From: Nocardia sp. alder85J
GTDB taxonomy: Bacteria; Actinomycetota; Actinomycetes; Mycobacteriales; Mycobacteriaceae
Assembly (NCBI RefSeq): GCF_020176955.2
Contig: NZ_JAIUCZ020000006.1
Location: forward strand, 310,001-374,000
Reading direction: 5' to 3'
DNA: 64,000 bases
The position numbers and the translations under genes were made by a program. The notes beneath the pieces are model-generated. The model was not told the origin of the DNA, made no database searches, and saw only the letters and a list, made by a program, of their open reading frames with translations. Positions 42,996 through 51,736 of this stretch are shown here, piece by piece (position 1 is the first letter of the stretch; every line of letters starts with the position of its first letter).

Positions 42996-44090
42996 CTACG
43001 GGAAGGTGACGACGTAGCGAATTGCGTCGGTGCCCTTCCCGAGCCGCTCCAGCCGGTCGGAGACGTCCCACAGTGAGACCCGCTCCGTGACCAGGTCGTC
43101 CAGATTGAATCGGCCCGCGAGGTAAAGGTCGGCATAGCGCGGGATCTCGGTGCGGAAGTCCGTCGACCCCATGTAGACACCACGCACCGACTTCTTCTGC
43201 AACACCAGATCCAGGAACGGGTTGAGTTCGAGCGTCGCGTCCGGGGACTGCATGCCGATCATGTAGGCGGTCCCGCCCGGTCCGACGAGGTCGAGCGCCT
43301 GTCGGGAGGTCTTCAGGGTGCCGAGCGCTTCGAAGGCGTGATCCGCCCCTCCCCCGATCAGATCGTGCACGGCGGCGACCGGGTCGCCATCTGTCGCGTT
43401 CACCACATGCGTAGCGCCGAATCGCTTGGCCATCTCCAGTTTTTCGGGCTTGATGTCGATCGCGACGATTGTTTGCGCGCCGGCGAGCGCAGCACCCTGG
43501 AGAACGCTCAGCCCGACACCGCCGCAGCCGATAACGGCCACCGTGTCCCCGACCCTGACACTCGCCGTGTTGATCGCCGCGCCGGCGCCCGTGATAACCC
43601 CGCAGCCGAGCAACGCAGCACGGTCCAAGGGAATGTCCACGTTCACCTTCACCAGGTTGTGCTCGTGCAGCAACATCTGCTCCGCGAAGCCACCCAGGTC
43701 GGCCGATTGTCCGACCGGAGTGCCCTCGAAGGACAGGCGCGGGCTCGCATCCGCGGCACGCTGTGTGAAGCCGGGGTTGCGGCACAGGAAGCGATTGCCC
43801 ACCAGGCAGCGGTCACACGTTCCGCAGAACCCCATCAGGCAGGCGACGACGTGATCGCCGACCGCGAACTCGCGTACCTCGGATCCGACCGCAGCCACCA
43901 CCCCCGCAGCCTCGTGCCCGACGACCATCGGCAGCGGGTGTCCGTAGTCGTTGTTCACCACGGTCAAGTCGCTGTGGCAGATCCCGCACGCTTTCGTGTC
44001 GACCAGCACCTCGCGAGGTCCCGGCTTGTCGATCGTCACCTCCACGATCGACAGCGGCCCACCGAATCTCTGCAGCATTGCAGCCTTCAC
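42996..44090 (-). CDS. Zinc-dependent alcohol dehydrogenase (class III-like MDR)
   Basis: A 364-residue medium-chain dehydrogenase. Catalytic zinc ligands: C38 in ACGICHSD, H59-E60 in GHEAAG and C163 in LLGCGVITG. The structural zinc loop has four cysteines (C89, C92, C95, C103). The NAD fold is GCGGVG at 188-193. It oxidises an alcohol or formaldehyde adduct; the C-terminal RYADLYLAGRFNLDDLVTER is typical of class III-like enzymes. GTG 44090 is chosen because GGAGG lies 7 nt upstream. It is divergent from the amidohydrolase at 44417 across a 326-nt region with two GTATCC-type elements. Confidence 0.92.
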   Translation of the reverse strand: MKAAMLQRFGGPLSIVEVTIDKPGPREVLVDTKACGICHSDLTVVNNDYGHPLPMVVGHEAAGVVAAVGSEVREFAVGDHVVACLMGFCGTCDRCLVGNRFLCRNPGFTQRAADASPRLSFEGTPVGQSADLGGFAEQMLLHEHNLVKVNVDIPLDRAALLGCGVITGAGAAINTASVRVGDTVAVIGCGGVGLSVLQGAALAGAQTIVAIDIKPEKLEMAKRFGATHVVNATDGDPVAAVHDLIGGGADHAFEALGTLKTSRQALDLVGPGGTAYMIGMQSPDATLELNPFLDLVLQKKSVRGVYMGSTDFRTEIPRYADLYLAGRFNLDDLVTERVSLWDVSDRLERLGKGTDAIRYVVTFP

Positions 44091-44272
44091 GTCGAATCCT
44101 CCGATTCGTGCCGGGCGCCTGTGGTGCCCGGATATTGCCAGGTCGAACAGTCGGTGTGTTCGCACACGCACTGAATGGGTGCTGCGCCGGGAGTGCTCCA
44201 GCGAAACCGGCCGGGTCGTCAGCGGCCGAACCGGCCCGCCGCGCCAGAAGCACTGTATCAGTGGATCCAGAA

Positions 44273-44294
44273 TTTGGAATCCTGCATGCCAAAA
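44273..44294. promoter_or_regulatory. Operator-like TTTGGAATCC...GCCAAAA
   Basis: The element reads TTTGGAATCCTGCATGCC then AAAA. It shares TTGG, ATCC and GCCAAAA with the elements at 48636, 57633 and 57707. Located between the divergent alcohol dehydrogenase and amidohydrolase genes. Confidence 0.6.
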
Positions 44295-44367
44295 GTTACC
44301 CTAGAGTGTAGGCAGAACCTACGAAACATCCATGACCTGCAGCGGCTGGCGTCTGCTCCCTCGAGCA

Positions 44368-44381
44368 GGTATCCCGGATAC
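44368..44381. promoter_or_regulatory. Operator-like palindrome GTATCCCGGATAC
   Basis: A perfect 6-1-6 dyad, the same core (GTATCC-N-GGATAC) as the 57633-57660 element. It lies 36 nt upstream of the amidohydrolase ATG, where a repressor could block its promoter. Confidence 0.6.
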
Positions 44382-44416
44382 TGTCCAGAGTCGAAATGAG
44401 AGGCGGGTAAGCGTCA

Positions 44417-45559
44417 ATGTTGCGCGAGCACCACAAGATCATCTCGGTGGATGATCACATCGTCGAACCTTCCCACGTATGGACGAACCACTTGCCGAAG
44501 CAATTCGTCGAGGACGGACCGCAGATCGTCGACCAGCCCGGCCATACCCAGGCATGGAAGATGGAGGGCAAGCTGTACGCCCTGAACCTGCTGGGCAGCC
44601 CGCAAACCCGTAACTTCCGCACGGACGGCACGGGCGAGGACCTGTATGCCCGGCACTACGACGATATGACGCCGGGCGCGTACGAACCGAAAGCTCGACT
44701 CGCCGCGATGGATGAGGACGGTGTCTGGGCCCAGGTCAACTTCCCGACCTTCCCACGGTTCGGCGGCACCCGCTTCCTCGAGAACCGGAACAAGGAGCTG
44801 GCGTCGGCCTGCGTGCAGGCATGGAACAACTGGCTGCTCGATGAGTGGTGTGCGGCAGCCCCCGACCGGTTCATCCCGATGACGCTGGTGCAGCTGTGGG
44901 ACCCGGAGCTCGCCGCCCAGGAAATGAAGCGCTGCGCAGAGAAGGGCGCCCGCGCCATCTCCTTCATCGAGTCGCCCGGCCCGTTGGGCTTGCCCTCCTT
45001 CTGGACCGATCACTGGGACCCGGTATTCCGGACTGCCGAGGAAACCGGAATGGTCATCTGCATGCACGTGGGCACCTCGGGCAAACTGCCCACGCCCTCG
45101 AAGGAGTCGGAGGCCCACTCCGACGCCGTGCCGATATCCCTGTGCGGCCTCAACTCGATGACCGCACTGGCCGATCTCACTTTCTCCGGAATGATGCACC
45201 GTTACCCCGGCGTCAAGATCGCGCTGTCCGAGGGTGGCAGCGGCTGGGTGCCATACCTGCTCGAACGGATGGACTACACCTGGGCGCGCACGCGCATCGG
45301 CGTCGACCGCTCGATCTCGCCGTCGGACATCTTCCGCCGCAACTTCTGGACCTGCTTCATCTCCGACCGCACAGCCATCGTCAACCGCCACGCCATCGGC
45401 GTGGACAAACTGATGTGGGAGTCGGACTACCCGCACAACGACTCGGAGTGGCCCAACAGCAGGAAGTACTTCGCCGAAGCCGTCGTGGACGTGCCGGACG
45501 ACGAGGTGCAGATGATCTCCGAGCTCAATGCCCGCAACCTCTTCAACTTCTGGGACTGA
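44417..45559 (+). CDS. Amidohydrolase family 2 protein (PF04909, decarboxylase-like)
   Basis: A 380-residue TIM-barrel metalloenzyme of the ACMSD/gamma-resorcylate decarboxylase-like group. The N-terminal metal motif is ISVDDHIVEPSHVW. A barrel strand follows with ICMHVGTSGK, then IALSEGGSGWVPYLLERMD, and the C-terminal metal aspartate region MWESDYPHNDSEWP. These enzymes hydrolyse or decarboxylate cyclic carboxylic compounds; the substrate is unknown. The start is ATG 44417; the short leader GAGAGGCGGG gives a plausible ribosome site. The M29-like gene follows with only 5 nt between. A paralogue of similar pattern is at 46686. Confidence 0.88.
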   Translation: MLREHHKIISVDDHIVEPSHVWTNHLPKQFVEDGPQIVDQPGHTQAWKMEGKLYALNLLGSPQTRNFRTDGTGEDLYARHYDDMTPGAYEPKARLAAMDEDGVWAQVNFPTFPRFGGTRFLENRNKELASACVQAWNNWLLDEWCAAAPDRFIPMTLVQLWDPELAAQEMKRCAEKGARAISFIESPGPLGLPSFWTDHWDPVFRTAEETGMVICMHVGTSGKLPTPSKESEAHSDAVPISLCGLNSMTALADLTFSGMMHRYPGVKIALSEGGSGWVPYLLERMDYTWARTRIGVDRSISPSDIFRRNFWTCFISDRTAIVNRHAIGVDKLMWESDYPHNDSEWPNSRKYFAEAVVDVPDDEVQMISELNARNLFNFWD

Positions 45560-45564
45560 TCTGC

Positions 45565-46569
45565 TTGACGAACGAACAACTGTCGGCAACAGGCACACAG
45601 GACACCGCCACACGGATCGCCGGCGTCGCACGGCGGGCCATCGGGAAGTACCTGGCGGTGGCACCGGGAGAGCAGGTCGTCATTCTGGTCGACACCGTCA
45701 CCTCACCCTCGATCCCCACCGCACTCGTCCAGGCCGTGTCGGAGGTGGGAGCGGAGCCGGTGCTCATCACCCTCAACCCGCGCAAGACCAGCGGCGAGGA
45801 CCTGCCGAAGTCGGTGCTGGACGCGGTGTGCGCGGCCGATGTCGTGATCAGCGCATGCTCTCGCTCGCCCTACCACTCCTCGCTCAAGACCCTGGCGCAG
45901 GAGGCGGGCACCCGGGGTGCCCTGAACTCGCCACCGCACGAGTCCGGCTGGGTCGACGGCGCGATGCACTACGACTTCGCGGAACTGCGCAAGCCCGCGG
46001 CAACGCTGCGCGCCATCCTCACCGAAGGCACTACCGCGAGGGTCACCGCACCCAACGGGACCGACGTGACCATGTCGATCGCCGGACGCAAGGCAGTCGG
46101 CTGGCTGGCCGGCATGGCGCAGAACCCGTGCGAGACGATGGCGTGGCCGGGCGGCGAGGTCTCGCTGCCGCCCGTCGAAGGCACCACGAACGGCCGCGTC
46201 GTCGTCGAGGTGGCAATGACCGACATCGGCGGTGTGCGTACGCCGATCGAGTGGACCGTCGAGGGCGGTCTCGTCCGCAGGATCGAAGGCGGCAAGGAGG
46301 CGGATCTGCTCCTGCGAACCATCGAGGGCGTCGAGAACGCACGGAACATCGGCGAGCTGGGCATCGGGATCAACCCGGGTGCCCGCTTGGTCGACGACAT
46401 CACCGAGGCCAAGAAACGGCGCGGCACCGCGCACATCGCCATGGGCGACAGCGCGAACGGCTACGGCGGTGAGACAGTCTGCGACCTGCACCTCGACGGA
46501 CTCATTCCCGAGGTGACGATCGAGATCGACGGCGAGCCTGTGGTGCTGTCCGGCAAGCTCCAGTTCTGA
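45565..46569 (+). CDS. M29 aminopeptidase/NicX-like metalloenzyme
   Basis: A 334-residue protein of the aminopeptidase T (M29)/2,5-dihydroxypyridine dioxygenase (NicX) superfamily. Candidate metal ligands: E198 in PGGEVSLPP, E264 in NIGELGIG, H290 in TAHIAMGDS, and H309/D311 in LHLDG. The middle NGTDVTMSIAGRK and INPGARLVDDITEAKK fit the family. Whether it is a peptidase or a ring-cleaving dioxygenase cannot be told; linkage to two amidohydrolases and an isochorismatase-fold gene makes the latter worth testing. The start TTG at 45565 is tentative. It is close-coupled to the amidohydrolase (5 nt). Confidence 0.78.
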   Translation: MTNEQLSATGTQDTATRIAGVARRAIGKYLAVAPGEQVVILVDTVTSPSIPTALVQAVSEVGAEPVLITLNPRKTSGEDLPKSVLDAVCAADVVISACSRSPYHSSLKTLAQEAGTRGALNSPPHESGWVDGAMHYDFAELRKPAATLRAILTEGTTARVTAPNGTDVTMSIAGRKAVGWLAGMAQNPCETMAWPGGEVSLPPVEGTTNGRVVVEVAMTDIGGVRTPIEWTVEGGLVRRIEGGKEADLLLRTIEGVENARNIGELGIGINPGARLVDDITEAKKRRGTAHIAMGDSANGYGGETVCDLHLDGLIPEVTIEIDGEPVVLSGKLQF

Positions 46570-46613
46570 CAGCGAAAAGCCCGGGAACCACGTGGTTCCC
46601 GGGCTTTTCGCTG
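46570..46613. terminator. 44-nt perfect inverted repeat terminator
   Basis: Two 22-nt arms, CAGCGAAAAGCCCGGGAACC and its mirror, meet without a spacer (centre ACGT). It starts immediately after the M29-like gene stop. The AAAAG/CTTTT flanks make a good bidirectional terminator. Confidence 0.85.
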
Positions 46614-46635
46614 TCCGCGGGATCCGGCGTACGAA

Positions 46636-46670
46636 GAGCGCCCGCCGGTGGGGACCTCCGGCGGGCGCTC
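46636..46670. terminator. Second terminator hairpin, for the minus strand
   Basis: A 13-bp perfect stem, GAGCGCCCGCCGG paired with CCGGCGGGCGCTC, with a 9-nt loop. It lies 15 nt after the stop of the convergent amidohydrolase and 22 nt after the other terminator. Confidence 0.75.
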
Positions 46671-46685
46671 TCGGTTCGAGCGGAC

Positions 46686-47885
46686 CTATTTCTTGGCGAG
46701 AGGGAAGCGGAAGAGCCGCTCGGCGTTGCCGTGGGTGATGGCCTCGATCTCGTTCTCCGGCAGGCCCCCCAAGGTGCCGTGCACGATCTTCTGCGTGTCC
46801 GGCCAGGTGGAGTCGGCGTGCGGGTAGTCGACCTCCATCATGATGTGGTCGAGCCCGATCCGGTCCCGAGTGGAGATCGTCGACGGGTCGTCCAGGCTGC
46901 AGAAGTAGAAGTTCCGGCGGACGACCTCGGCGGGCGAAATCTCCTTCGACGACCACTCGTTGCCGAACGAACCCGCGCGGGTCTCCATGTACTCGAGCCG
47001 GTCGAGGTACATCGCGACCCAGCCGATTCCTCCCTCGGCCAGAGCGATCTTCAGGTTGGGGAATCGCACCGGGATCTCCGACCACAACAGGTCCGCACAG
47101 CAGACCATCGCGTTGACGGGGAAGAGTGAGACTCGGATCGTGCGGGGGCCTTCGCTGTTCGGCGGCAGCGGTGCCCAGCGGCCGGAGCCGGTGTGGATGC
47201 AGACGACCGTGTCCGTTTCTTCACAGGCAGCGAAGAAGGGGTCCCACACGTTGGTATGGAAGCTCGGGTAACCGACATTGGTCGGGTACTCGGGGAACGT
47301 CACCGCACGGAACCCGCGGGCCGCGTTCTTGCGGACCTCTTCCGCAGCCACAACGGGGTCGGGCAGCCACGGAAGCTGCAGGGGAATGATCCGGTCCGGA
47401 TACGAACCCGCCCACACCTCCGCGTGCCAGTCGTTCCAGGCGCGGGTAACCGCGAGGCCGAGCTCCTTGTCCTCGGAGTCAGCGAACGTGACGCCACCGA
47501 AGCCTGCCACCTGCGACGGGAAGCAGAGCGAAGCCTCGATACCCGCGAGGTCCATGTCCGCGATGCGGGCGTGGATGTCCCACGAGCCCTTGCGGATCTT
47601 GTCGAAGCGGACCGGCTCGTAGCCCCATTTTTCCTTCGGGAGACCGACCACAGCGTTCACTGCGATGTTCGGGAACACGCGGTTCTCATAGGTCCAGACC
47701 TGATCGCCATTGTCCTGCTCCACAACCCTCGGCGCCCGGTCCTGGAACTTGGCAGGAAGCCGGCCTTCGAACATGTCCGGCGGCTCACACAGGTGGTCGT
47801 CGACCGAGATCACCCGGTAGGTACGCGGAAGCTCGTCCACACCTTCCGGCGTGATGACGGCATTGGCGTCATAGCTGTCGGACAT
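46686..47885 (-). CDS. Amidohydrolase family 2 protein
   Basis: A 399-residue protein of the same family as 44417-45559. The N-terminal metal motif is VISVDDHLCEPPDMF. Others: CIHTGSGRWAPLPP, KIALAEGGIGWVAMYLDRLE and MMEVDYPHADSTWP. The two share a fold but are only moderately alike, so they are likely to act on different steps. ATG 47885 is preceded by GAAAGGGACTCGATCA. It follows the cupin gene on the same strand with 22 nt between, so the two are probably cotranscribed. A strong terminator follows. Confidence 0.88.
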   Translation of the reverse strand: MSDSYDANAVITPEGVDELPRTYRVISVDDHLCEPPDMFEGRLPAKFQDRAPRVVEQDNGDQVWTYENRVFPNIAVNAVVGLPKEKWGYEPVRFDKIRKGSWDIHARIADMDLAGIEASLCFPSQVAGFGGVTFADSEDKELGLAVTRAWNDWHAEVWAGSYPDRIIPLQLPWLPDPVVAAEEVRKNAARGFRAVTFPEYPTNVGYPSFHTNVWDPFFAACEETDTVVCIHTGSGRWAPLPPNSEGPRTIRVSLFPVNAMVCCADLLWSEIPVRFPNLKIALAEGGIGWVAMYLDRLEYMETRAGSFGNEWSSKEISPAEVVRRNFYFCSLDDPSTISTRDRIGLDHIMMEVDYPHADSTWPDTQKIVHGTLGGLPENEIEAITHGNAERLFRFPLAKK

Positions 47886-47907
47886 TGATCGAGTCCCTTT
47901 CCTTCAC

Positions 47908-48456
47908 TTATCTCTGTCGAGGCGACCTGAGGTCGCCCGCTGTCGTCGAGTCGGCGGAAGCTGCCGCCGCGTGCCAGCGCTCGCGCTGCCACCGCTCGGG
48001 CTTGGCCTCGTCCCACCAGACCTCGAGCTCTTCGATCGGGTCCTTGCGCACCTCGACGATTCGCGCCCCTTCGGGGCCGGCCGCGGTCACATAGGGCGTG
48101 TCGGCCTTCGTGAAGTAGCCGTCACCCACCTGGAACCAGCGCCTGCCCTGGCGGACGCTGCCTTCGACGACGACCACCATCTGGTCGAAGTTGTGGTGGT
48201 GGCGGGGGATGACGAAGCCGGGCGCGAACCGGACCTCGAGCAGGTGGAACGACCCGATCTGCATCCGCTTGGAGAACAACCCGTCGCGAAAGTACTCGTC
48301 GACATCCACTCCACTGAGGCGAATCGACTCGGGCATCCGCTCGGCAGGTCCGCGACTCGGTTTCGACTGCCGCCAGCCCTCCGCCTCGCCGAGCGCGAAA
48401 TAGACGACCCTGCGCGCCTCATCCAGGGCGCGCTGCGACGCAACTGTGTCACTCAT
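47908..48456 (-). CDS. Cupin-domain protein
   Basis: A 182-residue protein with one cupin core. The HHH at 86-88 in PRHHHNFDQM, with a Q at 92 and E98 in VEGSVRQGRR, forms the first metal motif, and VGDGYFTKADTPY begins the second. Cupin metal sites are usually two or three histidines plus a glutamate. The reaction (dioxygenase, isomerase or binding) is unknown. ATG 48456 has GGAGG at 5 nt. It is divergent from the P450 gene. The 430-nt gap between them holds a tandem repeat and an operator-like dyad. Confidence 0.85.
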   Translation of the reverse strand: MSDTVASQRALDEARRVVYFALGEAEGWRQSKPSRGPAERMPESIRLSGVDVDEYFRDGLFSKRMQIGSFHLLEVRFAPGFVIPRHHHNFDQMVVVVEGSVRQGRRWFQVGDGYFTKADTPYVTAAGPEGARIVEVRKDPIEELEVWWDEAKPERWQRERWHAAAASADSTTAGDLRSPRQR

Positions 48457-48514
48457 CGGAACCTCCACGCTGACGTGCCCGATGCCGGACCTACCGGCAC
48501 GATCCGCACCGGAC

Positions 48515-48608
48515 CGATCGAGCGATCGAGCGATCGAGCGATCGAGCGATCGAGCGATCGAGCGATCGAGCGATCGAGCGATCGAGCGATCGAGCGATCG
48601 AGCGATCG
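48515..48608. repeat. Tandem repeat of CGATCGAG, 11.75 copies
   Basis: Near-perfect 8-bp units, CGATCGAG, run uninterrupted for 94 nt in the cupin-P450 intergenic region. The unit contains the self-complementary CGATCG, and 8 is not a multiple of 3. It lies between the cupin start (48456, 58 nt away) and the operator-like element at 48636, so copy number would change promoter or leader length. Confidence 0.95.
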
Positions 48609-48635
48609 TCAGCCAAGGATAGCATTGCTAATGAC

Positions 48636-48665
48636 TTTTGGTATTCAGAATCCTGGACGCCAAAA
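48636..48665. promoter_or_regulatory. Operator-like TTTTGGTATTCAG...GCCAAAA
   Basis: The 30-bp element has outer arms TTTTGG and CCAAAA (perfect 6-bp dyad) and an inner TATTCAGAATCC. It is the same type as 57633-57660 and 57707-57736. It stands between the divergent cupin (180 nt) and P450 (221 nt) genes. Confidence 0.65.
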
Positions 48666-48885
48666 CTGATAGAGTTCTCGGGACTCGCACAACCCGGTCT
48701 GCCGCAGTCGGTCACCTTGTGCTCGACGAGCCGCCCATCGCCGCAGACCGCGCGGCGGGCACTACCTCCCCCGACTTCGGTTCGATGACCGACATCCATG
48801 CCCGCGCATTGCCGCGGGCCAGGACCTGACTTTCCTGCTACGGCGGGAGAACGGTGCCACCGGCACCCGACGAAAGGAGCTTTCG

Positions 48886-50091
48886 ATGACCACGAATACG
48901 GACCAGCTGAGTTCGTTCGACCCCTATCACATGTCGGTGGTCGAACAACGCGAGGTCTTGGCCGAGGCACGCAAACACGCCCCTGCCGCGCATTTCGACG
49001 GGTACGGCGGATTCTGGCTCCTTTCTCGGCACGCAGACGTGGACCGCGCGTTGCACAACCACGAGGAGCTGTCCTCGGCCAAGTGGCAGGAACCTGACGG
49101 AACATGGCGTGGCGGTGACCGCATTCCCTCGCGGCAGTCGCCGGCAATGCTGGTGCTGGAGACCGATCCGCCGCAGTGGCGCGAACAGCGGGCCGTGCTC
49201 ACCTCGTTCTTCACCCCGAACGCGACCCGCGGGCGGCACGTCTTCCTCGAAGAGTTGGTGGACGGGCTGCTCGACCGCGTGATCGAGAGCGGCCGGATCA
49301 ATTTCTGCACTGACCTGGCCTACGCCGTCCCCACCATGACGACGCTGCACCTGGTCGGCCTGCCGCTCGACGAGTGGGAGCGATTTCACACATCCATGCA
49401 CAAGCTCATTCATTTCCCGCCCGACAGCGAAGAACACCATGAGGGCTTCGCCGAGCATTTGTGGACGGCGGAACGGTTGCGGGAGCTCCTTCTGGAGCGT
49501 CGTGAGCACCCGGCGGACGACATGGCGAGCCGGGTTGCCGCAGCCGAGCTGAGCGGCGCGCCCATCGATATCGAAGACGCGGTGAATATGCTGCGGACCG
49601 TCATCGGTGGCGGAGTCGACACCACCGGCTCGACCCTCCTCGCGATGTTCCGTCATCTCGACGGCAACCACGCCGACCGCGATCGGCTCATCGCCGACCG
49701 TGGGCTCGTGCCGAAGGCTGTCGACGAGGTGCTCCGCATGTGGCCGCCGGCACCGTTGGCCGTGCGCTCGGCCTCACAGCCGCTCGAATTGCACGGCAAG
49801 GCCATCGACACGCGCGAAACGGTGGGCTTGTCGATCATGTCCGCGAACCGCGACGAGACGGTGTTCGAGCGCCCGGACGAAGTCGTACTGGACCGCTCCC
49901 CCAACCCGCACCTGTCGTTCGGCGCCGGGATTCATTTCTGCCTGGGGCGCAATCTCGCCCGCGCGGAGCTGGAGATCGTGCTCGATCGAGTGCTCGACCG
50001 CATCCCGGACTTCGTCATCGACCGCGACGCCGAGGACATTCCACGCCGACAGATGCCCGCCACCTTCACCCCCGGATCGAAGAAGTCCTGA
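48886..50091 (+). CDS. Cytochrome P450
   Basis: A 401-residue soluble bacterial P450. The oxygen-activating I-helix is GGGVDTTGS with D245-T246-T247; the K-helix ExxR is E281/R284; the heme loop is FGAGIHFCLG with cysteine C352. The usual acid-alcohol pair is present as D-T. AAAGGAGCTTTCG precedes ATG 48886. It hydroxylates an unknown substrate with an unidentified ferredoxin partner: no ferredoxin or reductase gene is nearby. It is divergent from the cupin. Confidence 0.93.
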   Translation: MTTNTDQLSSFDPYHMSVVEQREVLAEARKHAPAAHFDGYGGFWLLSRHADVDRALHNHEELSSAKWQEPDGTWRGGDRIPSRQSPAMLVLETDPPQWREQRAVLTSFFTPNATRGRHVFLEELVDGLLDRVIESGRINFCTDLAYAVPTMTTLHLVGLPLDEWERFHTSMHKLIHFPPDSEEHHEGFAEHLWTAERLRELLLERREHPADDMASRVAAAELSGAPIDIEDAVNMLRTVIGGGVDTTGSTLLAMFRHLDGNHADRDRLIADRGLVPKAVDEVLRMWPPAPLAVRSASQPLELHGKAIDTRETVGLSIMSANRDETVFERPDEVVLDRSPNPHLSFGAGIHFCLGRNLARAELEIVLDRVLDRIPDFVIDRDAEDIPRRQMPATFTPGSKKS

Positions 50092-50423
50092 CACCACGCG
50101 GCATGCCCGTCCGACCTGCCGCGCGCTGGACGGGTCGCGATCGCGCGGGCGGAGATGCTGAACGCCGCCGATCCGGCGACGATAGCCCGCCGCCGGTCCG
50201 GTGAGTTCGACACAGAACGCAGGTCGCCCGCGCCGTCGTCATGACGGGCGCGGGCGGACCTCGCGTTCGGCGCCGCGGTCAACGGGATCGCGCCGGCGCC
50301 GGATTTGCGACTCGCTCGAGGGGCAGTGCACATCCCGACGGCCTCTGAGCAGCCGATGGTCACCGCCGGGGACGACCGGCGGTGACCATCAGTGCGTTGC
50401 GCTCGGGTTGTGCTGGGAAGTAC
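50092..50423. other. Gap between P450 and transporter genes
   Basis: About 330 bases between two convergent genes. It holds an imperfect inverted repeat around 50224-50258 (CGCCCGCGCC paired with a bulged GGGCGCGGGCG) and the clear terminator at 50355-50390. No gene was recognised. Confidence 0.5.
50355..50390. terminator. 15-bp perfect stem terminator
   Basis: GATGGTCACCGCCGG paired with CCGGCGGTGACCATC around a 6-nt loop. It lies 33 nt beyond the stop of the transporter binding protein on the minus strand and also faces the P450 gene. Confidence 0.8.
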
Positions 50424-51644
50424 TCAGCCCTGTCCACCGAAGACGCGTGAGGCGGTGCCGACGGGCTGGAGTTCCCCGTTCTTGTACTGCAGAAGGTACA
50501 TCGCGTCGTTGCGAATGGATGGGAAGTGGCCACCGCCGAGGGTGCCCGGCTTCGAGAAGTCGATCGACGGGGTGAGGCCCTTCGTGTCGTACGCGGTCAG
50601 CGTCTTCACCTTGTCCAGCACTGCCTGCCGAGTCGGATTGCCGTCGAGCTGGTTGGCGATGTCGGCGAACAGTTGCACGGACAGCCATGCGCCGATCGAC
50701 TGGTCGGTGTTGAGCTCACTGTCCCCGGCGCCGATGGCGCCCAGGTCCGCCTTGTACCGTTTGTAGCCCTCGCTGTTGCGGTTGTAGACCGAGCCCGCGT
50801 AGATGCCCTCGGCCTGGTCGCCGTACTGCTGCCCGAGACCCGGAGCGCTGTTCGTGCTCCCGGAGATCATCATGGGAACCTTGTTGCCCTGCTGGCGCAG
50901 TGCCTGCAGGAAGGGAGCCTGCTGGCCCTGCAGGAGCGTGTTGATGACAAGGTCGGCCCCGTTGACCTGACCTGCAGCCGCCGTCACGTCGACCGCGGTG
51001 GCCGGCACGTACACCACCTGGCCGAGCGAGGTGTTGCGCGGCTTGAGCCCCAACGAGTCGATCAGCGTGGGGAGACCGTGGCCCGCCGGCACGTCCGGGA
51101 TGGCCATATCGATCTTCGCGGCCTTGAGCTGGTCCGCACCCAGCGCGGCGAGACCGACCACGGACAACGCCCCGGGCTCGAAGGGGAACAGCATCGGCGA
51201 CCCGAAGTCGGCCTGGGTGAACGGCTGACACCCGAGGCACGCGAGTCCGGCCTGCTCCAGAATCGGATCGATCGCCGACCCGTAGTTGTTGGTGCCCCAG
51301 ACGAACGCGGACACACTCTGGTCCGCCACCGCGTCCCGCCCGCATGCGGCGATGACGTTGGCGTCGGACTGGATACCCTTGGCGCAGAACACCGGTTTCA
51401 GCGGGTGATTCTTGACTCCACCGGCCTTGTTGATCGCCGTGACCGCCGCGGTGACGCCGAGTTTGCCCTGCGAGGAATCGTTCTGGTTGTTGTCCGCGCT
51501 GGGCCCGAGCACATAGAAACTAATCGGGGTGCCGGTGGCGGTCGAAGCATTCGAACTGTCATCACTGTTCGAACTGCCACAGGCCGCTAGTAACGCGGCG
51601 GCCATCACTGCGGCCAATGCCGCGAACACGCCGTTGTGCCTCAT
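50424..51644 (-). CDS. ABC transporter substrate-binding lipoprotein (LIV type)
   Basis: A 406-residue periplasmic-binding-type protein (Peripla_BP_6). The N-terminal signal has a lipobox LLAAC with C22 as the lipidated cysteine, so it sits on the outer face of the membrane. Mature features: ISFYVLGPSADNNQ, a linker AVTAINKAGGVKNHPLKPV (the I-N-x-x-G-G-I/V-x-x-x-P/L motif of the LivJ family) and GRDAVADQSVSAFVWGTNN. ATG 51644 has GGAG at 8 nt. It is the last gene of the LIV-type run, 92 nt after the ATPase. Ligand not known; LIV-type systems also import aromatic acids and amides. Confidence 0.9.
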   Translation of the reverse strand: MRHNGVFAALAAVMAAALLAACGSSNSDDSSNASTATGTPISFYVLGPSADNNQNDSSQGKLGVTAAVTAINKAGGVKNHPLKPVFCAKGIQSDANVIAACGRDAVADQSVSAFVWGTNNYGSAIDPILEQAGLACLGCQPFTQADFGSPMLFPFEPGALSVVGLAALGADQLKAAKIDMAIPDVPAGHGLPTLIDSLGLKPRNTSLGQVVYVPATAVDVTAAAGQVNGADLVINTLLQGQQAPFLQALRQQGNKVPMMISGSTNSAPGLGQQYGDQAEGIYAGSVYNRNSEGYKRYKADLGAIGAGDSELNTDQSIGAWLSVQLFADIANQLDGNPTRQAVLDKVKTLTAYDTKGLTPSIDFSKPGTLGGGHFPSIRNDAMYLLQYKNGELQPVGTASRVFGGQG

Positions 51645-51736
51645 CAGAAATACTCCGTTTCTTGCCGTACCCCGGCGGTTCGTGCCGGCACCGGGCGCCG
51701 GTACCCGCTGTCCCGTCGGGACGGCGGGCATGGTGA

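Noticed and set aside
48491..49147. Minus-strand frame through the octamer repeat encoding a repeated RSIARSLD peptide
   Set aside because: It is a by-product of the 8-bp repeat reading through three frames; no ribosome site or family.
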